A DNA stretch of 64,000 nucleotides from Petrolisthes cinctipes (GCA_033782935.1 JAWQEG010003706.1:29143-93142), one strand, 5' to 3'; positions 32,466 to 45,945 are shown, counted from the stretch's first letter. Translations and numbers: made by a program. The notes: generated from the letters alone by a model not told the origin.

Positions 32466-32789
32466 CTCTATATTCTGTGTATATAAACGCTAATACAATG
32501 CAATGTTTAGGTTTTAGTAAGGAGAGAGAATATCCATGTCATTTTTTCGTATACATTTCCCTGGGTTGTCGTCGTTCTACTTTATTCACTACCTCATTAT
32601 GATCGTCTTACTGCACTTAGTTTATTCCACTTTATCCACTTCTACTCCATCCCTTCTTTCCCAAGTGAATATATGACTGTAAACCTATGGATGTGAACCT
32701 ATTGTTTATAGTTAGAAGCCGTTTATATGTTATAATATTCTTACTTAATTAAATCTTAAACGGATCACTATTTTATTGTGGACGTTTGA
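32466..32789. other. Spacer between two MITE copies, no gene
   Basis: AT-rich single-copy sequence. Confidence 0.5.
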
Positions 32790-32935
32790 GAGTTTGTGTG
32801 GCTCTCCAAACACTGCAACAAAACAATTAATTAAACTAGTCTAGTCGTATATTATTTATTTTCTTACATACGGTAGTTGGAGGAATCAGAATCCAATTCG
32901 CTCAAGACATATGTTCCACTTACGGTTTGAGGTGT
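32790..32935. mobile_element. TTAA-type MITE, heavily degenerate
   Basis: The left arm remnant GGCTCTCCAAACACTGC (about 32800-32816) and right arm remnant GGTAGTTGGAGGAATCAGAA (about 32872-32891), then ATCCAATTCGCTCAAG, keep the order and spacing of the family. Ends are not recognisable. Confidence 0.5.
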
Positions 32936-35900
32936 ATGCTTGCAGTCGCCGTCTACCTGTTACTGATGGACTTCATGTTACTGGCCCACTAATCTCTACT
33001 ATTGGGCTTCTTATTACAGCTGACGACAGGAGGCCGGTTTGGGTACCTTGTCAAACCTCTATTCTGTAAACTTGTAGTCCAGATTTAAAGATATATTTAA
33101 GGGTCCTTTTACATATTCTTCCGCAGGAGGAAAACTTTTTTGAGAGTGGTTTCGGCCGGCTTGTCATTTTAGCCCAACATCCATCAGTTTTGGTGAAGTG
33201 AGCTACAGTAGTACATTCTAACACGTGATGGTGTTGGTGTTTGACTCACTTCACGGGTTTTAAGGCCAGTGTGGTGCCAGTCGATGAGTTGATCCTAATA
33301 TGGAAGGCAGGAGGCTTTAAGCGTCAGTTCCATTTACTCTGGGTGCAAATTTTTTAACTTGTACTCATGAATGTAAATGAAAAAATGTCCAATATAGTGG
33401 TGATCTCGTTTTTCGCAGATGAGATACGTTTATAGTTCTGGGTTATATTTTGTTGGGCTCTTTTTCCGCTTACTTGACACAAATGAAACTAAAGGTAAAG
33501 GTAAAGTGACCGACAAAAGCAATGCTATTATCCCTTATCTGGTTTTCTCGATCCACTTTCCGTCTTCCAACACTTGCCCTTCCTCTCCAAACACGTGCCC
33601 TTCCTCTCCATATGCACCAGTTTCCGGCGAAAATTTCAGCTCTAATCATAATGAATGCAACAAGATCCCTTTTATACTATACATGCAGTTACTAAGAATT
33701 TGGGATTATCACTAATTAGTAATTTTTATAACTGATACATTGCAGTGGATGTTGAACTGAAACAAGTGGTAAAGCGCTTTTACTTATTCCGAACAATAAC
33801 AGTTTTCCCAGACTGACGAGTACTTTCTGCCGCTGTATGACTAAAATATTTGCAATCCATTCACCAACATGCCCCGAAATCAGTTTACGAGCTTTGACCG
33901 ACAATCTCCGATGAGTTAGTTACCCTATAAAACAGCTTCAGAATGTACAGATAAATAATGTCGGTTGGAGGAGCCGAGTTACGGTACCTATGACCTAGTG
34001 ACTCAGTTGGTGATATCCACTCCAATGATTTTCCAACTACCACAAGGCACTCCATCTCTCCTTTACCAACCGCTTTAGAACTTGTCTTAAGTTTCATGGG
34101 TGTAACCTAGTGAATAGAAATTAGTCATATATATATATATATTATATATATATAAACCTCGACAAGGCTCGATTTGGATGCATGCATTGAAAATTGACAT
34201 AATATCTCTTCATCACTAGGCCTTGAAACCTTCCCCAGCCACACTCCCTCACCAACCCACTTGTGGTAGGCTTTGGGTGATGGTGGTTTGGGGATATGAC
34301 GGTGTGGTGTACATCACAACTTTACGTTGTTGAACTTGTGTAGAACTAGAGAGAAAGTTCCATATGATATCAAGATATCTGAACCGATTGCATGGTTTCC
34401 TTTATAATGTGAAAAGTACCTGTGATATTTTATTCCACTTCGGTAAAGTTCCACATGCTGGGTGAAGAAAGAGTGTTCATAAGTGTACCATAGGATATGC
34501 AGCAGCAAACTATTACCCTTGATCCTCCTATGGTACCAACAGTTCGAGTCATGACGAGTTTACAATTTACCAAGAATTTTGTCTCATTTGTTCTCTTCTT
34601 TGCACACACTGCTGTCGTACCCGCGGCCTGTGTTCTAGGCCATCTGTGAACGCGGGTTGGTGCTCGTGGACAGACTCAGGCATTATCCTGGATTCAATCA
34701 TGTCGCTCTCTCGCAAATCTATACTTCATTCCCAAGTCGATTTATGTCGATATAAGATTACTAAAGCTTCAGTAGCGCAGACACATGATAGACATATGTA
34801 GACACGCACTGACCACACACATATATATACACACACATGGGTGGTAATATGTTAAGGCATCATTAACAATCAATACTGAATATATATTAATGTGTTTGAT
34901 ATATGGCTCACCATAAGAAAGATCTGTTTAAGAAATATGACTATACACATGTTTATAGAGTTTGAGAGAGAGAGAGAGAAAAAAAAAGAGAATAGCAGCA
35001 ATACTTCACTGTTAATTCTGCATGTATAAAAGTAGGTATAAATACAAGTTATATACAACAATAACAGGGAATCCCTAACAGGAAGCTCCTATATTTCATT
35101 AGCAACCAACACAGAACTGCTGTGTAACCACTGAGGCACAAGCTACAAACCTACGACTCTTTGTAAAATGTAGCACGAGGGAATAAGCAGAAGTACAGTT
35201 GAGCAAGTAGAAAGTGCAAGAAAAATTTGGCTGTATATTTCAACATCTGGTAGTTCTTTGTAGTATAATCCCTCGTATATTTATGAATGAATAACTGAGA
35301 ATTCAAAGCCAATGTAAGGTGGAACGTGATTGGCTGAACTTTGAGTGGTAGTGAAGATGTGGCCATATACATTCATATTTTTCTTCCACTTCCTACTTGC
35401 TCAACTGTACCATGTATGTGAGGCTGAGAACACCCCTATTACAAGTCAGGTATGCATACATTATTCACTGCAAAGCGAGCAGTTACTATAATGAATTGTA
35501 GCATCATCTGTAATTCTCTGGGACTTTGCTTGTTAGATTATATAACTTGGAGCATTTCGGATATACAAAAAGATTTCAGATTAATTTACAGTTGTTAAAA
35601 TATGAACTGTACGTGTACACATTTTAGCCAAAATATATTATTAGCATTAATGAACAAACATTTGAACACTTTTCTGTGATAACTGTATTCTTTTTATTCC
35701 TTACCAAACTGCATACGATATACAGTAAAAAAAAGCTCGTGAGATACTATAAGTTTAGCAAAAAATTAGATGAATGATTACTGAAAATGTCTGCATAATA
35801 GAGTCAAATAGAGAGAGGAGAAAAGAACAGTCACCGAAGAGTATTGAAGCCATTGAAGAACATTGTGAAAACTATCCACTGGGAGCTTACCACTGCTGTA

Positions 35901-36920
35901 TATTACAACCGAATGAGCGAGGAAGCAACAGCCAGTGAACATGCGAGATGATAAGAAAAGAAGACTCCTAGAGAGAGACACGCTGCAGATATAATAAGGT
36001 GGAGGTAGAATGGGACAAGTCACAGGCATAATCAGCAGCCACACAATAGAAACTCACTGGGCAAAAACCTCAGTGCTGTCCCTCTAGTCGTGCCGCCCGA
36101 ATCAAGTCTCCGATCTTATCTGGACTGATATATCTGCAGGAGGGCGGAGACAACTTTCCCTCCTGCATTAACCCCAAAGTATCGCATGTTACAGGGATTA
36201 CTGCACTGCCTTAATTCTCTTACCAGTGCGTCGATAACCATTGTGCTTTTCCTTTAATTTCACTACAAAATCTGACATCATCTATCGTGAATAAACCAGA
36301 CATGACATAATATGCTTCGTAAATTAATCAATAACTGACCGTATCTGATGACCTATAATAACATACCTGAACCTGGCCAAAACTGACCTTGTCATTGATG
36401 AGATACGATGAGGTAGGTCAGTATAAGTTAAGCTAAATGTATAACCAACCTGACTTGACTTAAACAGAAATATACCGACGTGCAGTAAGTGTTATAGTTG
36501 TGTCTGTTGTGGGATATGCAATGCACCTTGAGAGACTTGGAGATCAATACCCACGTGTCTACTAAAGTGAGGTGCGGCGTCTCGTTGTCTCTAATCTGCT
36601 GGGAAAATCAATTGCTTGGCTTCTGACATCCTTGGGCAATGCTTTTATGGAAATTCGTGTACGTGTTTTTATTGTTTGATAATTTCATAACAATTTTCCC
36701 AATGAGATCTCTTCCCCATATTCACCATCTCTTGCCTCGTATATTTTCTGTTAGAATTTTGATAATTTCATGATATCTCATTTCCCTCATATGACAAATG
36801 TGAAGGAGGCAAGTGCAAGCAGTCAGATGTAGGCTAAGAGAATATGAGTTGGGTGCAAGGGGCTTTGGCATCAAGAGGACATTTATGAAGGAGACAAGTG
36901 TGCGGGAACCAGGTGTGGAG
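32936..36920. other. Long single-copy stretch, no gene recognised
   Basis: AT-rich DNA with a perfect 10-bp inverted repeat (GTGAAGTGAG at 33193-33202, CTCACTTCAC at 33245-33254), a TA run at 34127-34154 and a GA/A run near 34965-34990. Open frames stay below about 110 codons and none resembles a known protein. Confidence 0.45.
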
Positions 36921-36924
36921 GGGA

Positions 36925-37215
36925 TAGGTATGGGGGATAGGAGTATGGGAACAGATGTATGGGAACAGGTGTGTGAGTAACAGGAGTGAGGGAACAGGTG
37001 TGTGAGTAACAGGAGTGAGGGAACAGGTGTATGGAACAGGTGTGTGAGTAACAGGAGTGAGGGAACAGGTGTGTGAGTAACAGGAGTGAGGGAAGAGGTG
37101 TATGGGAACAGGTGTGTGAGTAACAAGAGTGAGGGAACAGGTGTGTGAGTAACAGGAGTGAAGGAACAGGTGTGTGAGTAACAGGAGTGAGGGAACAGGT
37201 GTGGGGAGAGAAATA
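36925..37215. repeat. 29-bp minisatellite, about 7-8 units
   Basis: The unit GGAACAGGTGTGTGAGTAAC plus AGGAGTGAG is interrupted by shorter GGAACAGGTGTAT units that break the phase into several blocks. Minus-strand open frames (Thr/His/Pro/Val/Ser repeats) are artefacts. Decayed GGGGACAGGTGTGAG units continue to about 37500. Confidence 0.92.
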
Positions 37216-38640
37216 GGAATGAGGGGGACAGGTGTGAGACGGGATAGGTGTGAATAAGAGAGGCTGAAAGACAGAACTATAAGAGTGGAAGGGCACGTGT
37301 ACAGAGGAGATAATTTCAGACATGTGTATGGGGACAGATGCGAAGTGGCATAGTCTGAGTGGAACAGTTGTGAGGAGGACACGCCTTAGGGGGACAGATG
37401 TGGTATTAAAGAGGAATTAGTGTGGGACAGCATTAACGAGGTTTAACGGGAAGGGTGAGGAGAGGTCAAGTGTGAAGGGGACAGGTATGAGGTCACAGGT
37501 GCTGCTCGGGTCTATCCATCTTCACTAACTACACCCGCCTCGATCGTTACATTGTACCGCCGTGTTCTTCTACTATAGGTTATGTAATTGAATTTTATAT
37601 AAGTGATTATTAGGTAATTGAACGTAATGGAATTTGATATCATGTAATTGAACGTTATAAAATTGAATGATGCCGGAGCCTGTTCAAAGACGAAATATAT
37701 GTGTCGTGTATAACTTTATGTTCACTTCCATAACAGTACCGGGTAATTCTATTGTGATTATGGCGAAAGTAACAAACTGTTGCTGTAACAAGTTTTTGTT
37801 ATGTCTCAGCGAGAAGGTCCAATGGAATCTTCAGGCTCCTCGTCTTGTTAAGTCCTAGTGTTTATCTGCCTTAACTATTATCATGAGGTCGAAAGGCTTA
37901 TTTATCATATTTTAACTGTGAAGGCTCTTTGTGTTTGAACTGAATTTGGGCCACTTTGTGCTTGAGATGCTGTACCCTAGTGATGGTGACTAAACTTTTC
38001 TTTGTCTTAGAGATTAAGGCCTCTCATGTAGTTGTTTAAAGCATAAAAAACATGTTTAGAAATTATTGGCCGCTCACCGAAAATTAGTTTACTTTTCCTT
38101 GTGAACAGTAAATATTTGTATGATCACTTTTTAGCTCCGTTAATGCTCAACTCTGCAAGTCTGTTTCATGCTGTGCTACATTGATCTAATCCAATGGTGT
38201 TTCATTTTCCTTTATACATGTTCAAAATATAACTGTTTCGGTCGTCTCAGATGTATAAATCCTGAGTAACGAGTCTCATCAAATAGTTCAGTGAAAAAAA
38301 TCTTAGTAGAACAAGTTTCTCTTACCCCATTTGGTCGTACAATCAAGACTTTGGAATAACTGATACAAAATGAGATGGACAGAGTAAGATCACCTTGCCA
38401 TCTTATAAAAAAAAAAAAAAAATGTGCAAGAGAAGATGGGAAGAAATTTTTGTGGGCATCTGTACATACCTCCGTGGGCCTCACCTCATCCCACGCCAGG
38501 TTGACCTTTGTTCCAGCCTGACTTACTGACCCTCCAGTTAGGACTATCGCTACCCACCGCCACCAGCAGCCGTGACTAAATTGGAGTAATGTGTAGGCCT
38601 TCCTGTCCCCTCCTCCTCCTCTTTCCACCAACCCTTTTGC
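37216..38640. other. Decayed repeat flank then single-copy spacer, no gene
   Basis: GGGACAG-type decayed units continue to about 37500, followed by AT-rich sequence and an A run at about 38406-38421. A 139-codon minus frame (38212-38631) has no domain I recognise. Confidence 0.45.
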
Positions 38641-39370
38641 CCTTCGTCTTGCCTACCTGTCCCTGTCCTTTGCCCTCCTTCCCTCCCTCCCTTCCTGGCA
38701 TCCTCTATTTTTTCTCTCCCTCTTTCTGCAAATTTTAACTCATTTTCTAGTGATTTTGTCTCATCTACCCTTTACCTCTCTACTTCCCTTTTCTTTCTCA
38801 TTTATGCTCTTACGTAATACCTCATTTCTATTTCAGTTTCTATATCTCCCCCTTTTCCTTTCATTCATCCTCTCCCTTTACCTTTTTTTATTTCATGCTC
38901 TCCTTTTTTCTCGATATCATCATAATCTCCCGTTCTCTATCGGTACTTTACATTTTTCTTCATCTTCCCCACCATTCCTCAACTCCCAAAATATTCTGAC
39001 ACCCAACCTTCTTACTTCATCCTTCTTCCTTTTGCCTCTCTTCTCTCTTGCTCTCTCATTTCCCTTCCTCTTATCATGAACCCAAATGAACTTCTTATTC
39101 AACACTACTACTTTCTCTTTCCTCAGCTCCTATACATCTCTCCAAATTCCCTTCTTCCCTCTACTTTATTCCCTCTCCATCTCCACTCCTTTCTTCCATT
39201 TCTCTTTCATCCATCTCTACCGTTCCTGTCTTTTTTTTTTTTTTTTTTTTTACTTCTCTCCCCTCTGATAGTCTTTCTTCTCCATCTTCTTTACCATCCC
39301 GTTATTTCTCATAGCTGTCTCATCTATTCTAATTTCCACACTTATGTATTTAACCCACAAAGCTCATCAT
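38641..39370. repeat. Pyrimidine-rich low-complexity DNA
   Basis: A long C/T-rich plus strand (TTTCTTCCT and CTCTTTCCC motifs) without a clear period, including a T run at 39231-39250. Open plus frames rich in Phe/Ser/Leu/Pro are compositional. Confidence 0.7.
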
Positions 39371-41196
<1,826 letters not shown>

Positions 41197-41363
41197 TTAA
41201 GGTGGCAATTCTTTTTTGATACATTGGAGTGCCTTGATTCCTCCAAAGTATATGCCAGGAAACAGGACCAGAAGAGCGAGAATAATGGTGTTTTGTTGCT
41301 TGGAATAATTTGGAGGCTTCAGTTGCTCCAGATAATTATACCAACGCAAAACTTCCCCCTTAA
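41197..41363. mobile_element. Intact-ended TTAA foldback MITE (167 bp)
   Basis: The element starts TTAAGGTGGCAATTC and ends GCAAAACTTCCCCCTTAA. The inner arms are TTGATTCCTCCAAAGTATGCC (about 41233-41256) and GGAATAATTTGGAGGCTTCAG (about 41303-41323). The order of subterminal motifs is reversed relative to the copy at 32305: the GTTGG-type end is on the right (as TACCAACGC). This copy is therefore inserted in the opposite orientation. Confidence 0.85.
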
Positions 41364-41639
41364 GGCTCGTATCTTATACCTATGCCAACAAATTTTCCAG
41401 ACATTATATTTATGAAGATAGTTGCAGTACAAAGTTACGCATTGTGTAAATTAGTTCCTTTTCTCTCCCTTACGTATCCTTTTCATAAACGTATAATTTG
41501 ACATATTTTAGTATTCGACAAACTAATATTATAATTATTTATAAGGTAGTGCAACATATATCATTAATTTATCATTTCTGTTTTACATTCATTGCCCAAA
41601 TTATTGAGTGGTTCAGTGAGAGTTGAGAAGAGGTGACGA

Positions 41640-42295
41640 AGCCAATAGGGTAAATAGAAAGGGTCAGTCGAGTGAGAGAGAGAGGTCAGTCGAGTGAGAG
41701 AGAGAGGTCAGTCGGGTAAGAGGGAAAAGTTAATGTGGTAAGAGAGAGAGAGAGAGAGGTCAGTCGGGTGAGAGGGAGATGTTAGTGGGGTGAGAGAGAG
41801 AGGTCAGACGGGTGAGAGGGAGAGGTTAGTGGAGTGAGAGGGAAAGGATAATGTGGTAAGAGAGAGAGAGAGAGAGGTCAGTCGAGTGAGAGGGAGAGGT
41901 CAGTCGGGTGAGAGGGAGAGGTCAGACGGGTGAGAGAGAGAGGTCAGACGGGTGAGAGGGAGAGGTTAGTGGGGTGAGAGAGAGAGGTTGGTGAGGTGAG
42001 AGGGAGAGGTTAGTGGAAGGAGAGGGAGAGGTTAGTGGAAGGAGAGGGAGAGGTTAGTGGAAGGAGAGGGAGAGGTTAGTGGAGGGAGAGGGAGAGGTTA
42101 ATTAATGGGGGAGAGGGAGAGGTCTGAACGGTGAGAGGGAGTGATCAGAAGGGTGAGAGGAAGAGGTTAATTAATGGGGTGAGAGGGAGAGGTCTGAACG
42201 GTGAGAGGGAGTGATCAGTGAGGTGAGAGGGAGGGATCATTGAGGTGAGAGGGTTGTGATCAGTGAGGTGAGAAGAAGTCATTGAGGGTGAAAGT
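41640..42295. repeat. GA-rich minisatellite, ~22-bp units (GAGAGGGAGAGGTCAGTCGG)
   Basis: Units such as GTGAGAGGGAGAGGTCAGTC, GTGAGAGGGAGAGGTTAGTG and GGAGAGGGAGAGGTTAGTGG recur across ~650 bp with ~20-23-bp periods. Local homogeneous runs occur (for example the AAGGAGAGGGAGAGG block near 42010-42080), and a 74-bp higher-order duplication with GGTCTGAACGGTGAG lies near 42119 and 42190. Confidence 0.93.
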
Positions 42296-42569
42296 TATAG
42301 ATACGTTCAAATGGAAGAGGACTAAACCGAAAAGTTGTATTATTTTCAAATGTATACATAAGGATTCATTATCTAATTTAAGGTTATTTTACATTAAATT
42401 TGATTGTTCTTCATATCGCTAAATGTCAATACAGTAATAAATATTCGCATAACTTTTAATATGTATTTATGTGATTTCGACGGACCTCAATCAATCACTT
42501 TACAGACAACAGGAACATTATTTGATAATGAATTAAAATGTACTAAGAGTCATTTATCTTGTGGACTTT
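42296..42569. other. AT-rich spacer, no feature seen
   Basis: Short single-copy stretch upstream of the SINE. Confidence 0.5.
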
Positions 42570-42720
42570 AGGGGTGCTGATGGCGTAATGGTTAGCATAC
42601 TTGCTCAGCACGCGAGAGATCCCGGGTTCGATTCCCGGGTCAGTGGAATTGTTGGACAATTTTCCCAATCTCCTATGTCCCTGTTCACACACACACACAC
42701 TCTCTCTCTCTCTCTCTACC
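42570..42720 (+). mobile_element. tRNA-derived SINE
   Basis: The head (42574-42646) has a Pol III box A, TGGCGTAATGGTTAGC (42581-42596), and box B, GGTTCGATTCC (42625-42635). The anticodon stem pairs (CTTGC 42600-42604 with GCGAG 42612-42616) and the T-arm is a six-pair CCCGGG/CCCGGG stem. The anticodon position would read AGC, but base 33 is C not U and the acceptor and D stems pair poorly, so it is not a working tRNA. The body GTTGGACAATTTTCCCAATC and CCTATGTCCCTGTTCAC is the non-tRNA part. The 3' tail is (CA)n(TC)n to about 42717. The same body motif recurs at 668-790. Confidence 0.85.
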
Positions 42721-42781
42721 CACTTTCCTGCCTTAGTAGTATCCTTGTTGCTACTATACCACTCACTACACACTGGGCCAA

Positions 42782-42835
42782 GATCCCACTATCACCACTA
42801 CCACTACCACTACCACTACCACCACCAATACCACC
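42782..42835. repeat. CCA/CTA trinucleotide repeat
   Basis: CACTACCACTACCACTACCA and CCACCACC units, an imperfect hexamer/trimer array. Confidence 0.9.
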
Positions 42836-42949
42836 GCCCCACATCCATCTTCATCATCACATACAATTGCCACTTATTGCCACTTAAGCCGCTGCGATAA
42901 AGTACAGGGAGAGGGAGAGAAGAAGGAGCAAGAGAAAGAAGAAGGATCA

Positions 42950-43170
42950 GAAGAAGAAGGGGGGGGGGGAGAGAAGCGCCCCTGGGAGAAGAAGAAGAAG
43001 GGGGGAGAGAAGCGCCCCTGGGAGAAGAAGAAGAAGGGGGGAGAGAAGCGCCCCTGGGAGAAGAAGAAGAAGGGGGGAGAGAAGCGCCCCTGGAAGAAGA
43101 AGAAGAAGGGGGGAGAGAAGCGCCCCTGGAAGAAGAAGAAGAAGGGGGGATAGAAGTGCCCCTGGTAGTC
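42950..43170. repeat. 36-bp minisatellite, about six copies
   Basis: The unit GGGGGGAGAGAAGCGCCCCT plus GGGAGAAGAAGAAGAA is repeated six times with very few changes (GGGAG becomes GGAAG in the distal units). Because 36 is divisible by three, minus-strand frames read Pro/Ser/Leu-rich repeats. The homogeneity implies recent expansion. Confidence 0.96.
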
Positions 43171-43378
43171 CCCTGAGAGATAGACCCACTATTTGTCAAA
43201 GTTGGGGCTCTCCATCCGTCAGCGTCGTCCTACCCTCAATTACTACAACCGGAGGGACGAAAAGTGATAATTAATAATGAGGTACCGATCATGGGGATAA
43301 TATGATCTGGGTTCTGGTAGCTGCCCTGAGCGCCGGTATACCTCTGTCTGTGTCTCAAGTCTCATCAACCCCCTCCTC

Positions 43379-43705
43379 CCTTTTTTTTTTTTTTTTTTAA
43401 TTATTAAGGGCAATAGTGGACTGAATATCATCCACCGGTCGGCAAAGCAAAGGGGAAGGAGATAGGGAAGGATGAAAGGGGAAGGGATATATAGGGAGGG
43501 ATTAATGTGTAAGGGATGGAGAGGGATGAAGTGGTAAAGGATAGGTTGGGTTTAATGGGGAAGGGATGGAGAAGGATGAAGGGGGAAGGGATGGAGAAGG
43601 GGAAAGGGATAAAGAGGGAAGGGATGGAAAGGGATGAAGTGGTAAAGGATAGGGAGGGATTAATGGGAAGAAATGGAGAGAAATGAAGGGGTGAAGGAGG
43701 TAGTC
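43379..43705. repeat. Poly-T followed by GGGATGGAGA-type purine minisatellite
   Basis: A T run at 43380-43398, then from about 43440 GGAAGGGATGGAGAAGGATGA units in an A/G-rich plus strand with a duplicated ~120-bp segment (GATGAAGTGGTAAAGGATAG near 43525 and 43642). Confidence 0.85.
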
Positions 43706-43776
43706 AGTATACGTCGGTTTTAATCTCATAATCGTGGAGGTGTGTCTCTCTCCGACTGGTAACTGGACCGTCTTTT

Positions 43777-43915
43777 CTTATGGGTTCACTGGAGGGCCAA
43801 TAATTAATTCCTCCAAATAATGTCACGAAACATATCCGATCAGTAACACTTGAGGTTGTCTGTTTCCTGGCATTCTTCGGAGGAACATGTAACCCTCCAA
43901 TTCCCTAACGAAAAT
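43777..43915. mobile_element. TTAA-type MITE, degenerate ends
   Basis: The inner arms AATTCCTCCAAATAATGTCACG (about 43805-43826) and TGTTTCCTGGCATTCTTCGG (about 43860-43879), then AGGAAC, are retained, followed by CCTCCAATTCCCTAAC at the right end. Clean TTAA borders are lost. Confidence 0.65.
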
Positions 43916-43964
43916 AAATGAAGAGGACGAAAGAAAACCCCGCTAATCCTGAAAGACCATGTAG

Positions 43965-44080
43965 GAGGCGAGAGAGCAAGAGAGTGAGAGAGCGAGCGAG
44001 AGAGAGCGAGAGAGCAAGAGAGCAAGAGAGCGAGAGAGAGAGCGAGAGAGCGAGCGAGAGAGAGAGAGAGAGAGAGAAAG
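43965..44080. repeat. GA microsatellite with GCGAGA/GCAAGA interruptions
   Basis: GAGAGAGCAAGAGAGCGAG units over about 115 bp. Open frames on both strands (Arg/Glu/Ser or Leu/Ser repeats) are artefacts. Confidence 0.95.
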
Positions 44081-44310
44081 GACAACTGCAAGCAAGCATA
44101 AAGGATAATAATAGAAGGAAAGGAAGGACAGCGAATGAATTGAACGGGATTGGAACGGGCCCGAAGGTGTGCCAAATCCATTAAAGTACCACCCGATATT
44201 ACCACAGACATATACTACCCTACATGGATTCACAAACAATATTAGTCTGTTCATAAAGTTCGTGAACCGTTTACTTACGTTCATGATAATTATATTCTTG
44301 TGTGCAGGTG

Positions 44311-44354
44311 TTTTTTTTTTTTTTCCTTTTTTTTTCCTTTTTTTTTTTTTTTTG
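44311..44354. repeat. Long T-rich tract
   Basis: About 40 nearly uninterrupted T residues with two CC interruptions. Confidence 0.95.
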
Positions 44355-44574
44355 CATCATAAATATTAATCGTAGCGAATGAGTGATGGATAATATTTGT
44401 TTGCATAATATGGGACGTTTTTCTCTCCAACTCTTTTTGTGCGTCTTGGTGTTATATAGATAAATTGCTGATACATATAAGTGATGGATGATAATGTATG
44501 CTTCATTAACTAGCAAACTCAATCATATACGACCTTTGCTCTTACTGATAAATTGATGTGGCATATAAGTGACG

Positions 44575-44577
<3 letters not shown>

Positions 44578-44607
<30 letters not shown>
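44578..44607. repeat. Poly-T tract
   Basis: About 29 consecutive T residues. Confidence 0.95.
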
Positions 44608-44610
<3 letters not shown>

Positions 44611-44927
44611 TCCCATGCTATGTTTATATTTGGTGATGTTTTTTGCAGATAAATCATTAGGACATATTATCAATGATGAATTACATCTTTTCTAATGCGG
44701 ACCATTGCAGTATGTCCATGGTGCCATACTTAAATGATTGCAGAATATGGTAAGGAATAAAGCACTTTATTGCATAATTTTATTCATCTCTATTAGTTGT
44801 TGAAGCTGGAAGTAAAGAATTGTCTCACATGAAATTCCGTTGTAAAATCTATTTGTAACTTATTGTGTTAGTCAACAGACACAATGATATTCACCTAATA
44901 CGTCCCTTACTCACTCCCAACGTACTG

Positions 44928-45142
44928 TACAGTTGGCAAAATATGAATTGCAACAAATCTTAATGGAACTTTAGCCATACTAATATCCACAACTATTTGT
45001 AGGGACTATAAACATGTACTACAGAAGGAAATATACATATCCTTTTGTATTACATACTTATGATCCCTATAAACAACTATAGACATTAAAAAACTTAAAT
45101 GTTCTATCAAAAGTTGTTGCAATTCATATTTTGGCAACTGTA
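44928..45142. mobile_element. Tc1/mariner-type foldback MITE (211 bp) with TA duplication
   Basis: The element at 44930-45140 is flanked by TA on each side. It starts CAGTTGGCAAAATATGAATT and ends with the complement (AATTCATATTTTGGCAACTG). The terminal 26-27 bases pair with a single mismatch, and imperfect pairing continues to the middle (for example CAACTATTTGTAGGGACTAT against the complement of ATGATCCCTATAAACAACTA), so nearly the whole element folds into one hairpin. TA target duplication and CAGT termini are established marks of the Tc1/mariner superfamily. There is no transposase ORF. One copy was seen in this window. Confidence 0.87.
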
Positions 45143-45571
45143 CATGGCTAAGTGCACCTTATCTTCTACCATTTTGCCGTCTATTAATTATGTTTTTGCG
45201 TTTAGCATTAATCGTTAATCATAGTTGCATTTTTGGTCAATGGAGGCTCGAATCCTGTCAGGATATTTGCTTTGTCATTTGGTCAGGGCAAACATATTGA
45301 ATTTGAATTGTTGTCTCATGATGTAACTCGGATTTTTCGTAATCTCAATTAACTTAATTTCGTCCATCACCTTTGGCTGAGGTACTACAATGATAATGAA
45401 CTTTTCAAAAACAATAATTAAACTAATTGAATAAATATAACTCAGTTTGGATTAGCGCTTTTACAATTTCAACCCAAGTTATGCATACTACAAGAATACT
45501 TGAGATTTGCTAACTTCCTCGGTTTGCAAAATAACACTGACACAGATAATCCGCCTTCATGCCTCAATGAT
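45143..45571. other. AT-rich spacer, no feature seen
   Basis: Single-copy sequence between the foldback element and the 59-bp minisatellite. Confidence 0.5.
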
Positions 45572-45945
45572 ACCACAGCCTCACTCACACCTCCCACACT
45601 TTACTGTCAAACCCAACCAACTTACCTCATCCGTCAGCCTCACTCACACCTCCCACACCTTTCTGTCAAACCCAACCAACTTACCTCATCCGTCAACCTC
45701 ACTCACACCTCCCACACCTTACTGTCAAACCCAACCAACTTACCTCAATGATAACACAGCCTCACTCACACCTCTCACACTTTACTGTCAAACCCAACCA
45801 ACTTACCTCATCCGTCAGCCTCACTCACACCCTCCACACCTTACTGTCAAACCCAACCAACTTACCTCATCCGTCAGCCTCACTCACACCCTCCACACCT
45901 TTCTGTCAAAACCAACCAACTTACCTCATCCGTTTGTCTCACACT
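45572..45945. repeat. 59-bp minisatellite, about six copies
   Basis: The unit begins CCTCACTCACACCTCCCACA, continues with CCTTTCTGTCAAACCCAACC and ends AACTTACCTCATCCGTCAG. Copies are almost identical. Two units carry a CAATGATA(C/A)CACAG variant in place of CATCCGTCAG. As 59 is not divisible by three, the 232-codon frame runs through different phases of the repeat and is not a protein repeat. Confidence 0.96.

Noticed and set aside
42574..42646. Functional tRNA-Ala (AGC)
   Set aside because: C at position 33, a weak D stem and a poorly paired acceptor stem, followed by a SINE body and microsatellite tail.
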